A stretch of DNA of 64,000 nucleotides, taken from assembly GCF_014898815.1 (NCBI RefSeq), contig NW_026515495.1, positions 124,001 to 188,000 of the forward strand, written 5' to 3'. The notes under the pieces were generated by a model. The model was not told the DNA's origin. It made no database searches and saw only the letters and a program-made list of their open reading frames with translations. The position numbers were made by a program, and so were the translations under genes. Within the stretch, counting starts at the first letter, position 1. The number at the start of each line of letters is the position of its first letter. Source of the DNA: Panonychus citri (Eukaryota; Arthropoda; Arachnida; Trombidiformes; Tetranychidae). Below, piece after piece: positions 1-10,723 of the stretch.

Positions 1-30
1 CTTATTATTTTTTCCCCCATTTGATTAAAG

Positions 31-1948
31 TTTAATTTGGACAGAGAGGCTTCGGTTAATCTCAGTACATCTCATCCATTATACTCAGCGAGTGATGATT
101 CTTATTACAATGTTGGAACCAATTTCTTATCCGGAATGAAGTACAGCATTTATCGAGTTCCTAAAAGAGAAGATTCGAAATCTCCATCATCAAATCGTAA
201 GGAGAAAATATCAAACAACAAATCATCAAAATGATTAATCTTCTTTAACCTAAATGATATTTTGACTTCTCATGATTCATATTTCCACGTAACAATTAAC
301 GCTTTTTTCTTTTTTTCTTTCAACAATTAATCCAAATATCGGTGGACAACAACAACAACAACAACAACACTTGGCTAATTAAACAAATCAACAGCATTCA
401 AAGGAGTTAAAAAAATTGCTGTTATTCCTTCAAGATGGAAAACTGGATTCAGTTATATTCATAGTTTTGCCATGACTGAGAATTTCATTATTATAATTGA
501 ACAACCATTGGTGGTAAATGGTTTCAAACTTGCTACTTGTACACTTAAAGGTAAATCAATGGAGGAATGTTTGGAATGGCGACCTGATGAACCAACCCGA
601 TTCTATGTGATTAACAAATCAACCGGAAAAGAACAAGAATTTGACTTTGAATATGAAACTGAGGCTTTTTTCTTCTTCCATGTAATGAATGCTTACGAGC
701 AAGATGGACATGCAATCATCGATTTGGTTGCCTACGAGGATATTAAAGTTCTCGAAAAGTATCACTTGAAATATCTTCGATCAAATGAATTCAATGATCA
801 ATGTCAACCAACAGCTCGTCGATATGTCCTTCCATTGGAAAAGAGAGTAGTAAGTATTAATATAATAAATAGAGAAGAAGAAAAAAAAACTTGTAGATTA
901 TTAGGTAAAAAGAAGAGAAAAAAAATGTTCTTTCCCAAATTAATCCTAATCAATAAACCATAAGGTTTGCGAGATTAACTGCTAACATGACACAATCTGA
1001 TTTAGATGACAAAACACATTACAAGTTAATCTTCTCTATCTAATGTTCACTAATATTTTTCTCTCTTGTTATTCCTTAGCCTCAGCAGAATATTAAATCA
1101 CAGAATAATTTGGTTGATCTACCTAATTGCTCTGCTTCAGCTTATCTTATCGATGGAATAATCAAATTAACATACGAACAATTAGCCGAACCTGGTGAGC
1201 ATAATCTCTCTTTTCTCATCTTCTAAAACATTTTCCTCTTCAATATTTGTCTCTCTAATTATTCAAGATTTACTAAATTCTAATCCATGGAAAAGAAAGA
1301 AAAACAAAATTAATCATAATTTCGTATAAACGTTTTTTTATTCCTAAGGCTTTGAACTTCCAACATTAAATGATTCTTTCGCCTGTACCAAATATCGATA
1401 TGCTTATGGAAGTGGTACATTCGAACAGGGAACTTTCTCTCACTCTGTAAGTTATCTCATCCTATTCTCTTTGATAATCCATCTTTAATCTTTTAAGAAC
1501 AATTTATTTATCATATAAACCACTAAACAATTAATTCTATCCATTGATAGGCCATCAAACTTGATTTGGAAACTCACGAAGTGAGAATGTGGAAATCATC
1601 TGAGACTGCATTCCCTGGAGAAGCTTTTTTCATACCTAAACCTGATAATCAAGGAGAAGATGATGGTAATTGATTTTCTATTATATATTAACAACCATTT
1701 TATCCCCAATTCTTTTTCAATTAACTCATATCATATTCTTATTTACCTTTTATCTCTTTCTTTCTCTCTCAGGTATCATTTTATCTGCTGTTCTGGAAAG
1801 TGATCAGAGTAAGAAAAGTTTCCTTATTCTCTTGGATGCTCGAACTATGATGGAAATGGCAAGAATATTGATTCCTCGTGATTTAGCTGAAATTCCACCC
1901 ACAATTCATGGTGTTTTCATCTCTAACATTAAAGAAATTGTTATATAA
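31..1948 (+). CDS. Carotenoid cleavage oxygenase (BCO1/BCO2/RPE65/NinaB family), 5'-partial
   Basis: C-terminal part of an iron-dependent oxygenase that cleaves carotenoids to apocarotenals or retinal. My exon model is 31-196, 395-849, 1080-1194, 1349-1446, 1551-1665 and 1773-1948 (stop). Every junction is GT-AG, and the phases agree (1,0,1,0,1). All four expected iron-binding His regions are visible: LSTSHP (exon 1), YIHSFAMTEN and FFFFHVMNAYEQDG (exon 2), and IHGVF (last exon). Other family blocks are PSRW, EQPL, RRYVLPL, KYRYAYG, PGEAFFIP, EDDGIILS and LILLDART. The start codon and N-terminal blades lie left of the window. Exon 1 begins after the acceptor ...TTAAAG at position 30. The family is clear, but which member it is (NinaB-like, BCO2-like or an isomerohydrolase) cannot be told. 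The exact start of exon 2 rests on phase and homology. Confidence 0.9.
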
Positions 1949-4900
1949 ATTAATTGGAATAGTGAGAGAAATTGTAATCAACATTTTTCACTTAGAATCA
2001 AATTAATTCAAAGAAAAATATTCTCTCAATGGTTAAGGTTTATGATTACATTATATTTATTTTATTCTTTTTATTTTGTTCTCTTTAATCAATCAACAAT
2101 TTCAAATCTCATTTTAAAACCTGATTATAAAGGTAGAAATTTTAATTGTACTCCTAATTAATTAATAGAAACAATTAATTCTTAAAATACTAATAAAAAC
2201 AATTAGATATTTACAATTGAACCCAAATTCTAATTAATCGAAATTGATCAATTTTGATAAAAATTCTCAGATGAAATACATAATCTAATGGTCACTTAAC
2301 ATAACCTGAAATTAGATTCTAACAATTAGTTAATCACAATTAACGAATAAAAATTTTTTTCTATTATCTAAGCGATCGCTAGATGGCGTCACCAGTAACA
2401 AGAGATTTCGATCAACTGAATTAACTGATTGTGTTTATTATTGAATTTTAATTGCTTTGGATTTAAATTATATTCTAAAATGATATTTAATTTCTATAAT
2501 TAAGTAAATTGTTAATCTCTTTTAATATGAAGTTGTATCAATCTTTGTTGACTGGCCAAAAGGAAAAGTCAACAAGATGGATTAAGATGTTTATGTGATT
2601 TCATTTATTGGAGCTTCAATCAGTTTAAGTTTTATTGATTTAATTTTTAATTATCTAGAAATTTTATCCTTTAATCATTTGATCACCACAATTTGACCAT
2701 AATTAACTTGTCTTACCGTCATCAAAATCAACAGGTATTATCAATCTAATTGAAAAGAGATTAACTTGCCCGATGAAAATGTAAGTAACCCTACACTTAT
2801 TTTAGCTTTTTTTTCAATTTTCTACCTTTAATAATCTGATGGTTTAAAGGTTAATCACTGATTTAATTGTTAATTTCATGTTCACTGTTGTAATCAACCT
2901 ATTTTTTTGTTGTTGCACAATTAAGTAGATAAACAGAAATACATGTTACATGTTAAGTAAATGGTGGAGATCAACACACAAGTCTAACCGTCAGTTTAAT
3001 CCTTTACTTGCCGCAAGCTTTTCCCAACATTTGATTTATCCATTTCTAATCTAATGGTTATCTTAACTAATTGTATCAACCTTGATTATTTAATCAACAC
3101 AACCTGAAGTAATTAATGACTGGCCAACAAAGTGGAAGAAGGTAAGTTAATGAGAAAATAAAGGTTAGTACAACAAGTGTAAAAAGAAAACATGAAAAAG
3201 TCTTAACATGTTCTATAATTATGTTTACCTTTTTTTCTAACCATCAATAGTTGACCTTTTATCTTAAACATGAAATTTAATTATTCAAAGATTTACTTTT
3301 CATTATGTTTTTCCATTTGATTACTAATTATTTTCTCTTCTCTTTATCCTTTTCCTCATCTACAAGGTTTTACCAGTTGGAATTGTGGATTTATACCAAT
3401 AACATTTTCTTAAAAGGTTACATATACTCTATCGTTGAACAGAAAAGTAATTAAGTGTAACCCTTGTTATCAATAACTCTAAGCAAAGGAAAAGAGGAAG
3501 GAAGCAAGAAAAAGGAAGCAAAAAGAAATATACAAGGAGGAACACGAAGAGGAGAAGAAGAAGAAGAAAAAAAAATTCCAAGATCTGATATACTAACAGG
3601 AGGAATTCCTGATTAAGGTGATGGTGGTGGCGGTGGAAAAGATTGAGCTTTCTCCTTGGTTATTATTCCATAGGCAGATGAGTTAACCTATCAAGTGAGA
3701 TAATAAAGGTGAGATTGTAAGTTTAAGTTTTCTATCCAAGTTTCACTACAATTTCCTGTTAACTTAAGTCTTGTTTACTGTTATGTCGAATAGGTTGGTT
3801 GCTCAATGGAAGAAAAAAAGCAAAATAGGAGAAGGAGAAAGGTGAAGGTGGATATGGAGAGAATGAGGAGTAAAACAGGATAAGTTACACAACTTGGAAT
3901 CAAGGAATAAAGTGGAACCCAAATGAGTCTTCAGAGTCTCTGTAATTACACTGGAGAGATGATGCAGAAAAAAGGGAAAAGTAGAGAGAGAAAATCTTAC
4001 TTATGAGTAACTGATACAGTGTGTTTAATATAACAACAACTAGAACAACATTAAGTACTCGAGTGAACAAAAAGCAGGAGAGAAGCAAAAAAGAAATTTT
4101 CTTCTAAGGGTGGAAATCAACATTTCTCTAGTGATGATAAAGGAGAAAGTGAGAGAGAGAGACTGTTTTCTAGGTGATTTACAATATATGGAAAAGAGAG
4201 ATGGAGAAAATTAAGAAAGATAAAATGGTGATGTAGAACTTTCAAAGTCGAAATTGTGTCGAGAATAGATGAATTACTCTAGAATTGAAGCGGCTTCTTG
4301 ATTTTGTTATTAGCCGCATAATAACCCAAGGGATTTGTTGATTCTCCATCGTCACATCAAGAAGGAGAGAAAAAATGAAGAGCGACGTTTTCTCTCTCTC
4401 TCTCTCGAACCTTTATTTCCTTTAGATTCTATATCCCACCTTCCACCCATCTCACCAGACTCTATCTTCTTCCTTTCTCTTTTTTTTCTCATCTTCTTAC
4501 AGACACATAGTCACTATCATCCCGAAAATGATGAGGAAAAGCACACAGGAGAATTTTAACTTATGGATACACAGTTAAGGAGGAAAATGAGATGGAGAGA
4601 TGATAATGATGCAGGAAGAGGAAAAGATGCAGACTTGATGCATCATCGCCATAATATTTTGCCTTCTTCTTCAATCCTTCTTAACCAAGTTAAGAATATA
4701 GTCTTAACAAAATATCTTTACTTCCACTTTCAGTGTTATATCATCTTTCTTTACTCACTTATCGAGTTGTCTTCAATCGAGAGAGAAGGGGAGAAAGATG
4801 ATGAAGAGAGTGAGATGATTATGAAGAAAAGCAAAAAACAAAATAACAGAGATAAAGGTAGACTTATTCATCGCCCGATTTTCCACTAATATGAGGATGA

Positions 4901-6620
4901 AATACAATAAACCTCCTCTTGTTATCTCTCATATTGCTTCCTTTTCGCTCTTCCTCTCTCATCCTTCTTCTCCCTCTCTTCCTCTTCATCTTCTTTTTTA
5001 TATTATATTTTATTTTCACTCTACTGATAAACGTGATTCGCATTCTTATCATCAAAATTGACTCACCATAATCTTTTCTCTCTCTCTCTCTTTCAGAACT
5101 GCTATCATCATTCTGATCTTCATTATCATCCTCAGTCAACATCACCACTTAAACAAGCATCGACATGAACACGAAGATTAAACCATTTTTTACTACTTTT
5201 CTCCCCATGAAATTACAAAAGGATGAAACTTGAATTGGCTAACATGATGATTCGTGTAACAACAACTTGGGACATTGAAAAAGTCACTAAGCAAACTGAG
5301 ATTCACCAATTGTCAAAGGAAACCAATGAGATGATGAATAAAATCTTTGAAAGTTTGTTGATTGAATTTCGGAAACAGAATAAGAACTTAACTGTAATTG
5401 AATACCTTTGATGATCATCTTCCTTTCTCCCTCCCTCCCTCTCTCTCTCTCTCTCTCTCACCTCATTTCATATTTAGACACAAATTTCGTTACAAAAATG
5501 TATCCCAAAAGTGGACTGAAACAATCTCACGGGAATTTCAGTGATTCTATCTTCATCATCTTCTCATTTTCTCTTATAATATTATTTATTTTCTCATTTT
5601 TTTCTTTTCTTCTTGTTCTTTTTTTTTCCTTCTATTCTTTTAGATCTCAATTCATTGATGGACTAACAAGTTATCGCTTCTCATTAAGATGAGTAACACG
5701 GAAGAGTATCAATTCAACTAATAGATATTATCAAAATCTGTCCATCTTATAATATAAGATGATCATCTTAATTGCTGTTATCTTTAGTCATCATCATTAG
5801 ATTGAATTTCACTGAGAAAAACTTTTTCTCAAAGATAATTTTCCCTGTTCGTTATTGCTTTTTATTATTATGGGAACTAATCATTTTTTCACCATTTACA
5901 AGGTTCATTTGTTACCTTAATTTCCAACAATTGGAAACAATTGTTCAATCATATTAATGGTTTTTTAATTGTTCATCTTTATGTAAACATTAATTTTTTC
6001 TCTCTCTCTCTCTCTGTAGGTTTAAGCAAACAACCAAAGCTTTGGAAACATTATCTTAACATTAACGATACTAAAAAAAAGGAAACAATTTAATGATCTT
6101 TTCACATTAATACTAATCAATCTATTTAAAAGTTTCCATTATCAAGGTAAATATTTATTTCTCAATTTTGTAATTTATGAATTTTACATTATGATTTCAT
6201 ATTAATGATCGTTTTCTCTTTCTCTTTTCCTTTTCCGATTTACAGTTATCATTTGATTTACAAAGATGAGCAACAATTAAGTAATTGAAATGATGCAAAT
6301 TTAAATGATTCTAATACTATTGGTATAATTGCAGAAAGTTAATTGGTCCAATTGAATTGAAAATGTGTTTAACCAACAGCACAAGCTTGCTACTTAATAG
6401 ATGATATTTGTTTCTGGCAACACTCAAAAAGACTGTGGAAACCTTGTAAATTGTGATGTGTGTTCATGTCACAATTAATTTGCAAATTAAAACCTGTTGA
6501 CATCGGAAGAAGACTAAGAAGTGAATTACAGAGAGAAGGCAAAAAAAAATGGGCTGATGGGTTAACTGTAATTCTCAATGGATAAGTGGACTTGAAGACA
6601 CTGGCAACAGTTCAACAATT
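1949..6620. other. Intergenic AT-rich DNA, no supported gene
   Basis: Past the oxygenase stop the DNA is AT-rich. It has GA-rich stretches (about 3480-3560 and 3790-4250) and TC-rich stretches (about 4380-4500, 4915-5100 and 5420-5660). Short open frames here read as runs of K/E/R or S/L/F and come from purine or pyrimidine strand bias, with no start context, splice pattern or family motif. I see no RNA gene. Confidence 0.6.
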
Positions 6621-6626
6621 GACGAC
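6621..6626. repeat. Target-site duplication, left copy (GACGAC)
   Basis: Six bases GACGAC just outside the left inverted repeat. The same six lie just outside the right inverted repeat at 24324-24329. Six bp is the standard target duplication of Maverick/Polinton integration. Confidence 0.93.
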
Positions 6627-6679
6627 AGTAGTAAAGGTAAACTAAAGGCACATTAGGGCGGGGCCTAATATTTTTTTCT
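6627..6679 (+). repeat. Polinton left terminal inverted repeat (53 bp)
   Basis: It starts AGTAGTAAAGG and contains the GC-rich motif GGGCGGGGCC, then a T-run ending in CT. It matches the reverse complement of 24271-24323 at all positions but 6640 (A here, T in the other end). Beyond 6679 only weak purine-rich similarity continues. The repeat is short for Polintons, whose ends are usually hundreds of bp. Confidence 0.93.
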
Positions 6680-7081
6680 CAGAATGGAATAAAAAGGGGT
6701 GGGGAAGATTAAGTGAGAAAATTCAAATATTTTAAAACAAAAATTGGCGCGAAAAGTGTATTAACTTAAAGATGGCTAACAATACATGATGAAATGTTTG
6801 AACCTAATGAATATTACAATAAATGAAGATTTCATCATAATGATTTTAAGGACTACCTATAGAATGAAGTACCAAAGGTCGCACTCAGATAAGTCTCTTA
6901 TTCTTTAATCCTCTTAAGTCGTTTACTTCTGAAATGACTTGGGGATACGCCAAATGATGGTTAATGAACCAGATAAGTTTAAACCTCTAACGTAGCTTCG
7001 GGGTGATGATATTCCCTCCAGTAATAACCTTAAGGACAGTAGAGAAGGTTTATGAGGCTCCACCTCATACAATTGAATCAG

Positions 7082-7127
7082 TATAAATAAAGAGCGATTG
7101 TCAATGTTAAAGTCATTCATCCTCAGT
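7082..7127 (+). promoter_or_regulatory. Core promoter: TATAAATA + TCATTC, 33 bp apart
   Basis: TATAAATA starts at 7082, and the A of TCATTC is at 7115, a spacing of 33 bp. A second initiator-like TCAGT lies at 7123. This precedes the ATG at 7199. The same AAGTCATTCA word occurs at the same distance from TATAAATA in the next promoter (8037). Confidence 0.65.
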
Positions 7128-7198
7128 CAGTCTTCAAGTTAACATCTCCTTTATTCTCAAAGTGAACTACTTCAACTTCAACAAGTCAACAAGTCAAC

Positions 7199-7855
7199 AT
7201 GTCTTTTAGAACTGTTACCGCCAATATTCGTGTTCTTCTGCAAACCTACGGACCAATGATGGGAGGTCAAGAGGAAAGTGATGCTCTAGTGGACTATGTT
7301 GTGAGTCTAGGTGAAGTCGATTTGACTCAACCACCTTACAACCCCTCTTATAGTGTCGCCTATGAGTATGCTTCAGAATTCCGTGGTATTCCGGCCGAAA
7401 TATTTGAAAGGGAAGGTTGGCCTGCTAGTTGGTTAGCTTCACGGTGGCCTGGCGAAGTTCCAAGTGAACCCACACCGATAGAAGGAGGTCCAACACCACA
7501 TGACTGGCTTTATGAGTACGACTCATTCGGTGATGAGATACCAGCTGAATATTTTGAGAGGGTAGGTTGGCCAGAGGAATTGATTAGGTTCCGAAGACCA
7601 AATGAAGAGGTTCCATCTGAAGCTTCGAATGAGGTCTCAACCAGTTCTATTCCGATAGAATATACTCAGCCACCTTACAATTGCCTTTATGAGTACGACT
7701 CATTCGGTGATGAGGTACCAGCTGAATATTTTGAAAGGGTAGGTTGGCCAGCGGAATTGATTGAATTCCGAAGACCAATCGAAGCTCCGAGATGTTCTAC
7801 ACCAATTGAGCCTACTGAACCAGCAACCTTCCCACCTATCTATCATATAAATTGA
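7199..7855 (+). CDS. Unknown acidic protein with three GWP-type tandem repeats
   Basis: 218 aa; I recognise no family. The ATG lies about 85 bp below a TATA/TCATTC promoter, and AATAAA follows at about 7946-7951. Residues about 55-93, 104-139 and 163-196 are three copies of a module of about 35 residues of the form YEYxSFGDExPAEYFER, then VGWPxELIxFRRPxE. The last two copies are almost identical, the first diverged. TQPPYN precedes copies 1 and 3, and spacers are rich in P, T, S and E. There is no signal peptide, TM segment or Cys pattern. Near-identical copies 2 and 3, also in DNA, point to recent internal duplication. The place beside the BIR gene suggests an accessory, perhaps host-interacting role (inference only). 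Confidence 0.75.
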   Translation: MSFRTVTANIRVLLQTYGPMMGGQEESDALVDYVVSLGEVDLTQPPYNPSYSVAYEYASEFRGIPAEIFEREGWPASWLASRWPGEVPSEPTPIEGGPTPHDWLYEYDSFGDEIPAEYFERVGWPEELIRFRRPNEEVPSEASNEVSTSSIPIEYTQPPYNCLYEYDSFGDEVPAEYFERVGWPAELIEFRRPIEAPRCSTPIEPTEPATFPPIYHIN

Positions 7856-8036
7856 TAGGATACACTCTATTCGGAGGTTTAGATATAACATCTAGTTATA
7901 CAAAACTGTATCCGATTGATATGATAAATCAATGAAATAATTAATGAATAAATAAAAATGATAAAAACCAATATTTTCTATACTTACTTATTAATACTCA
8001 AGTTGAACCCACAGAGGGAGCATCGAGAGTTTAACA

Positions 8037-8075
8037 TATAAATACAGACACAGACACAAAGAAAAGTCATTCAGT
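8037..8075 (+). promoter_or_regulatory. Core promoter: TATAAATA + TCATTCAGT, 32 bp apart
   Basis: TATAAATA starts at 8037 and the A of TCATTC is at 8069. TCAGT follows at once, which fits the arthropod initiator consensus. It precedes the ATG at 8168 and has the same layout as the promoters at 7082 and 8709. Confidence 0.65.
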
Positions 8076-8167
8076 TTTGACCAGTCATCGTGATAAGTTT
8101 CATCTATAACGTTTTAAAAATTAGTTAAACTTACATTTTGTGATTATACTTCAATATTTAATTGATC

Positions 8168-8602
8168 ATGAGTTCTAATTATACATCTCCATTATTTTTA
8201 GATTTATCTTTTGAAGAAATGTGTGAAGATCGTCCTTTTCCTTATCTTAAGAAAATGCCAAGTGTGGATAAGAATATTTCACGTCCGTTCAGAAGATGAA
8301 TAAAATTGGAAGCTTTCGTGGATATGTGTCAAGACCACGAAGACTATTCAAAAATGCTTAAAGTGGGAAAATATGTAAGCAAGGAGGAATGTCTGGAGGT
8401 TCCAAATTTTCTAGATGATGAAATAAGCTATGTTAAACTTCCACGCCTTTTCACTGAAGGATACAAACCAAGATCAATTCTGTGTCAGAATAGCATGAAA
8501 AAGAAACACAATATAGAAGAAGGAAAGCATAAACCATCTCTTTATAACCTTAAGCATAAGTGCCAAGGCATCTGTAATTGTAAACCTCTTAAACTAGCCT
8601 AG
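8168..8602 (+). pseudogene. Accessory ORF of unknown function broken by one in-frame TGA
   Basis: From the ATG at 8168 the frame runs 43 codons to a TGA at 8297-8299. It then stays open in the same frame to a TAG at 8600-8602, about 144 codons in all. The promoter at 8037 and AATAAA near 8611 frame the whole 8168-8602 unit, so I read it as one gene with a nonsense mutation rather than two genes. The protein has no motif I know. The C-terminal part is Lys-rich with a short Cys cluster (CQGICNC) near the end. Recoding of TGA is possible, but nothing in the sequence favours it. The 43-aa N-terminal piece could still be made. Confidence 0.5.
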
Positions 8603-8708
8603 GAGCTATTAAGATTAAAAATAAAAAAGATTATCATAATCTACTCAAGAGATACAAAAAAGCGTTTCTTTTCTTTTCAAACAAGTTACGCCCACAGCAA
8701 AACTATCG

Positions 8709-8744
8709 TATAAAACCAGAAATGGATACGATTTGACTTCATTC
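8709..8744 (+). promoter_or_regulatory. Core promoter: TATAAAAC + TCATTC, 32 bp apart
   Basis: TATAAAAC starts at 8709 and the A of TCATTC is at 8741. This puts the likely transcript start downstream of the open-frame beginning at 8733, so the ATG at 8805 is the better start for the BIR gene. Confidence 0.6.
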
Positions 8745-8804
8745 TTCTCTCTTCTACCGTCTAGTAAACATCATTATATTTCATTAGTTCAGCTAACATC
8801 AACA

Positions 8805-10070
8805 ATGAACGTATTGAGTAAATTTTCTAAGTGTTCTTCTGAAATTGGCGAAGGATTGGCTGTTTGGGGAGCTTATCTAGACCAATTCAAGAAAGAATCT
8901 GTACGATTGGCCTCTTTTTTTCATTCACAACCTTGTTGGACTATCAGTGGGGATTCTTTCGCTGAAGTTGCATCTGATGGATTCTTCTACACGGGTATGG
9001 ATCGAATTGTTAAATGTGTTTTCTGTGATTTTGTCTACAACTTACCATTACTTCCTGATCTACACTGGGTCGATCACCGACTTGAGAAGCCAGACTGTCC
9101 TTTCGTTTGTGGAAAAAGTGTTGGTAATGTAACTCACAAACCAGAATCACTTTCATCTTGTGAAGATGATATGCGTTTAAAACTACTTTCTAAGGCATTC
9201 GAAGATGTTGTTTTAACTTTGACATTAGATTCTGATTCTGAAAGTGATTCTGAAGAAGATATGGATGATAGTAATGATGCTGTTGACTACCCATACCAAC
9301 AGTTTGGTAGACTTTCCGAGACACCTTCTCCTAAAGATACACTATCGCCAACACCATCTGAATCTTCTTCTGGATTTTCCTACAATTCTCGCCCCAAGTT
9401 TGGACAACTTCCCGAGACACCTCCACCAAAAGATACACCATCACCTCCGATAACTGAAACTCCTACTGGACTCCCCTGTTATCTTTCAAGTCCATGCCAA
9501 AGTACCTCCAGAGGAATGATATCTGTAGACGATAATGAAAAGACTGTTTCTCTCGAGGGTCATTACCGTGCACAAGAAACTCTACGGAGGTCGCAGTTGT
9601 TCAGAAGAATGAATGTCTTGGAAAAATCATTAATACGACTTCCTTCTGGAAACATACAGATAAGATCCAGAAACCATTATAGAAAGAGCATTTCTACGGT
9701 GAGAGTGATAGATCAACGAGTGGCCTGTTTACCGAGATTGTTTTGTTACGGTTACTTTCCAATAGACAAATTACTTTCATCGGGACCTTTCAAACCTGAA
9801 AAATCAGAATATTTTGAAAGAATCAAATCTTTTCTCAACTGGGATTTTGATAAAGTAGTTTCTTCTGATCAACTCGCTAAAGCAGGATTTTACTATCGTG
9901 GAATCTATGATATTGTTCATTGTTTTCACTGTGATGGCGCTATACATAACTGGCGTATTGGTGATGACCCTTTTACACTCCATGCAAAGTGTTTCCCTAG
10001 CTGCGGTTTCATATTGAAAACTAAGGGACAAGATTTTGTCGCAAGCCAATCAAAATCATTTACTTGCTAA
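8805..10070 (+). CDS. Double-BIR protein (IAP-like)
   Basis: 421 aa with two BIR zinc domains and no RING. BIR1 is about residues 31-103 with ligands C71, C74, H91 and C98. BIR2 is about 336-405 with C373, C376, H393 and C400. Both show exact CX2C-X16-HX6C spacing. Between them is a long low-complexity linker with an acidic Ser/Asp/Glu stretch (about 155-172) and two copies of a PETPxPKDT-type unit. BIR domains bind caspases or IAP-binding motifs, so an anti-apoptotic role in an animal cell is a fair inference; without a RING it should not be a ubiquitin ligase. I chose the ATG at 8805 (AACAATGAA context) because the predicted start of transcription is about 8741. The frame is open from 8733 but has no earlier ATG. 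AATAAA lies near 10117. Confidence 0.88.
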   Translation: MNVLSKFSKCSSEIGEGLAVWGAYLDQFKKESVRLASFFHSQPCWTISGDSFAEVASDGFFYTGMDRIVKCVFCDFVYNLPLLPDLHWVDHRLEKPDCPFVCGKSVGNVTHKPESLSSCEDDMRLKLLSKAFEDVVLTLTLDSDSESDSEEDMDDSNDAVDYPYQQFGRLSETPSPKDTLSPTPSESSSGFSYNSRPKFGQLPETPPPKDTPSPPITETPTGLPCYLSSPCQSTSRGMISVDDNEKTVSLEGHYRAQETLRRSQLFRRMNVLEKSLIRLPSGNIQIRSRNHYRKSISTVRVIDQRVACLPRLFCYGYFPIDKLLSSGPFKPEKSEYFERIKSFLNWDFDKVVSSDQLAKAGFYYRGIYDIVHCFHCDGAIHNWRIGDDPFTLHAKCFPSCGFILKTKGQDFVASQSKSFTC

Positions 10071-10145
10071 TAACAAAACACATTGTAAAATATAATTTAG
10101 AAACATTTGTTAATAATAAATAAATTTGAAACATAATCGATTTTT

Positions 10146-10688
10146 TTAATCTTTCTTTAATAGATCGTATTTTTTAAGAATATTTAGAAGTGAATGGTGT
10201 ACATTTTGAATGTTTTGAGCAGTCTTGAAGCCAGTGAAAACAAGTTTACCAGTGTGATGTATCGCTACCTTTTCCCTTGTACCACTCACAGAATAATAAG
10301 CAGATGGAAATAGCTCTGGATGATAATCAAATTCACCTGAAGACCTTTCCATGAGCTTCAATAAGTTTATACCAGTACCAATGAATGAACTTGCCACCAT
10401 ATTCACAATTCTTTTTTCCTTGATCTCCAGTGGATTGTATGTCTTTTCACAGAATAGTTTTATCGCATCATCAGCTATTTTTTCTGTTTTAGCGCCTACA
10501 ACGTTTATTTTACCATTTCGAAATATCAAGAGACAGCATCCAAAATCCTTACAGATAGCTCCATTGAACTTTTTCTTGTTGTATTTAACATTATCAAGTA
10601 CAAACTCTAGAAACTCTAAAACAATAGAAAAATTTAGAGTATAACTTATCACAATGTTAGAAACAACTGGAGATGTACTCGCGTCCAT
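10146..10688 (-). CDS. TATA-binding protein (TBP) homologue encoded by the Polinton
   Basis: 180 aa, about the size of a TBP core, with both halves of the saddle fold. Repeat 1 (about 7-83) has SNIVISYTL, YNKKKF, LLIFRNGK and VGAKTE. Repeat 2 (about 92-176) has VNMVAS, YHPELFPSAYY, HHTGKLVFTGFK and a final LLNILKKYDL helix. Of the four Phe that TBP pushes into the minor groove, three are matched (F41, F56, F127). The fourth is His144. There is no N-terminal extension. It is last in the minus-strand gene row, 35 bp after the protease. It probably acts in the nucleus, binding TATA elements such as those of the element's own genes (inference). It is divergent in sequence, so it is no recent copy of host TBP. 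It is not part of the usual Polinton core set. Confidence 0.85.
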   Translation of the reverse strand: MDASTSPVVSNIVISYTLNFSIVLEFLEFVLDNVKYNKKKFNGAICKDFGCCLLIFRNGKINVVGAKTEKIADDAIKLFCEKTYNPLEIKEKRIVNMVASSFIGTGINLLKLMERSSGEFDYHPELFPSAYYSVSGTREKVAIHHTGKLVFTGFKTAQNIQNVHHSLLNILKKYDLLKKD

Positions 10689-10723
10689 GGTTTTGAGATG
10701 AATGAGTTGTTTTGAAAACTTAA

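Noticed and set aside
4335..5692. Several 60-108-codon open frames on both strands
   Set aside because: Purine- or pyrimidine-biased DNA gives K/E/R or S/L/F strings; no domain, splice site or conserved-looking sequence.
8297..8299. TGA as selenocysteine codon
   Set aside because: No sign of a SECIS-type hairpin that I could see downstream and no redox motif around the codon; a nonsense mutation is simpler.
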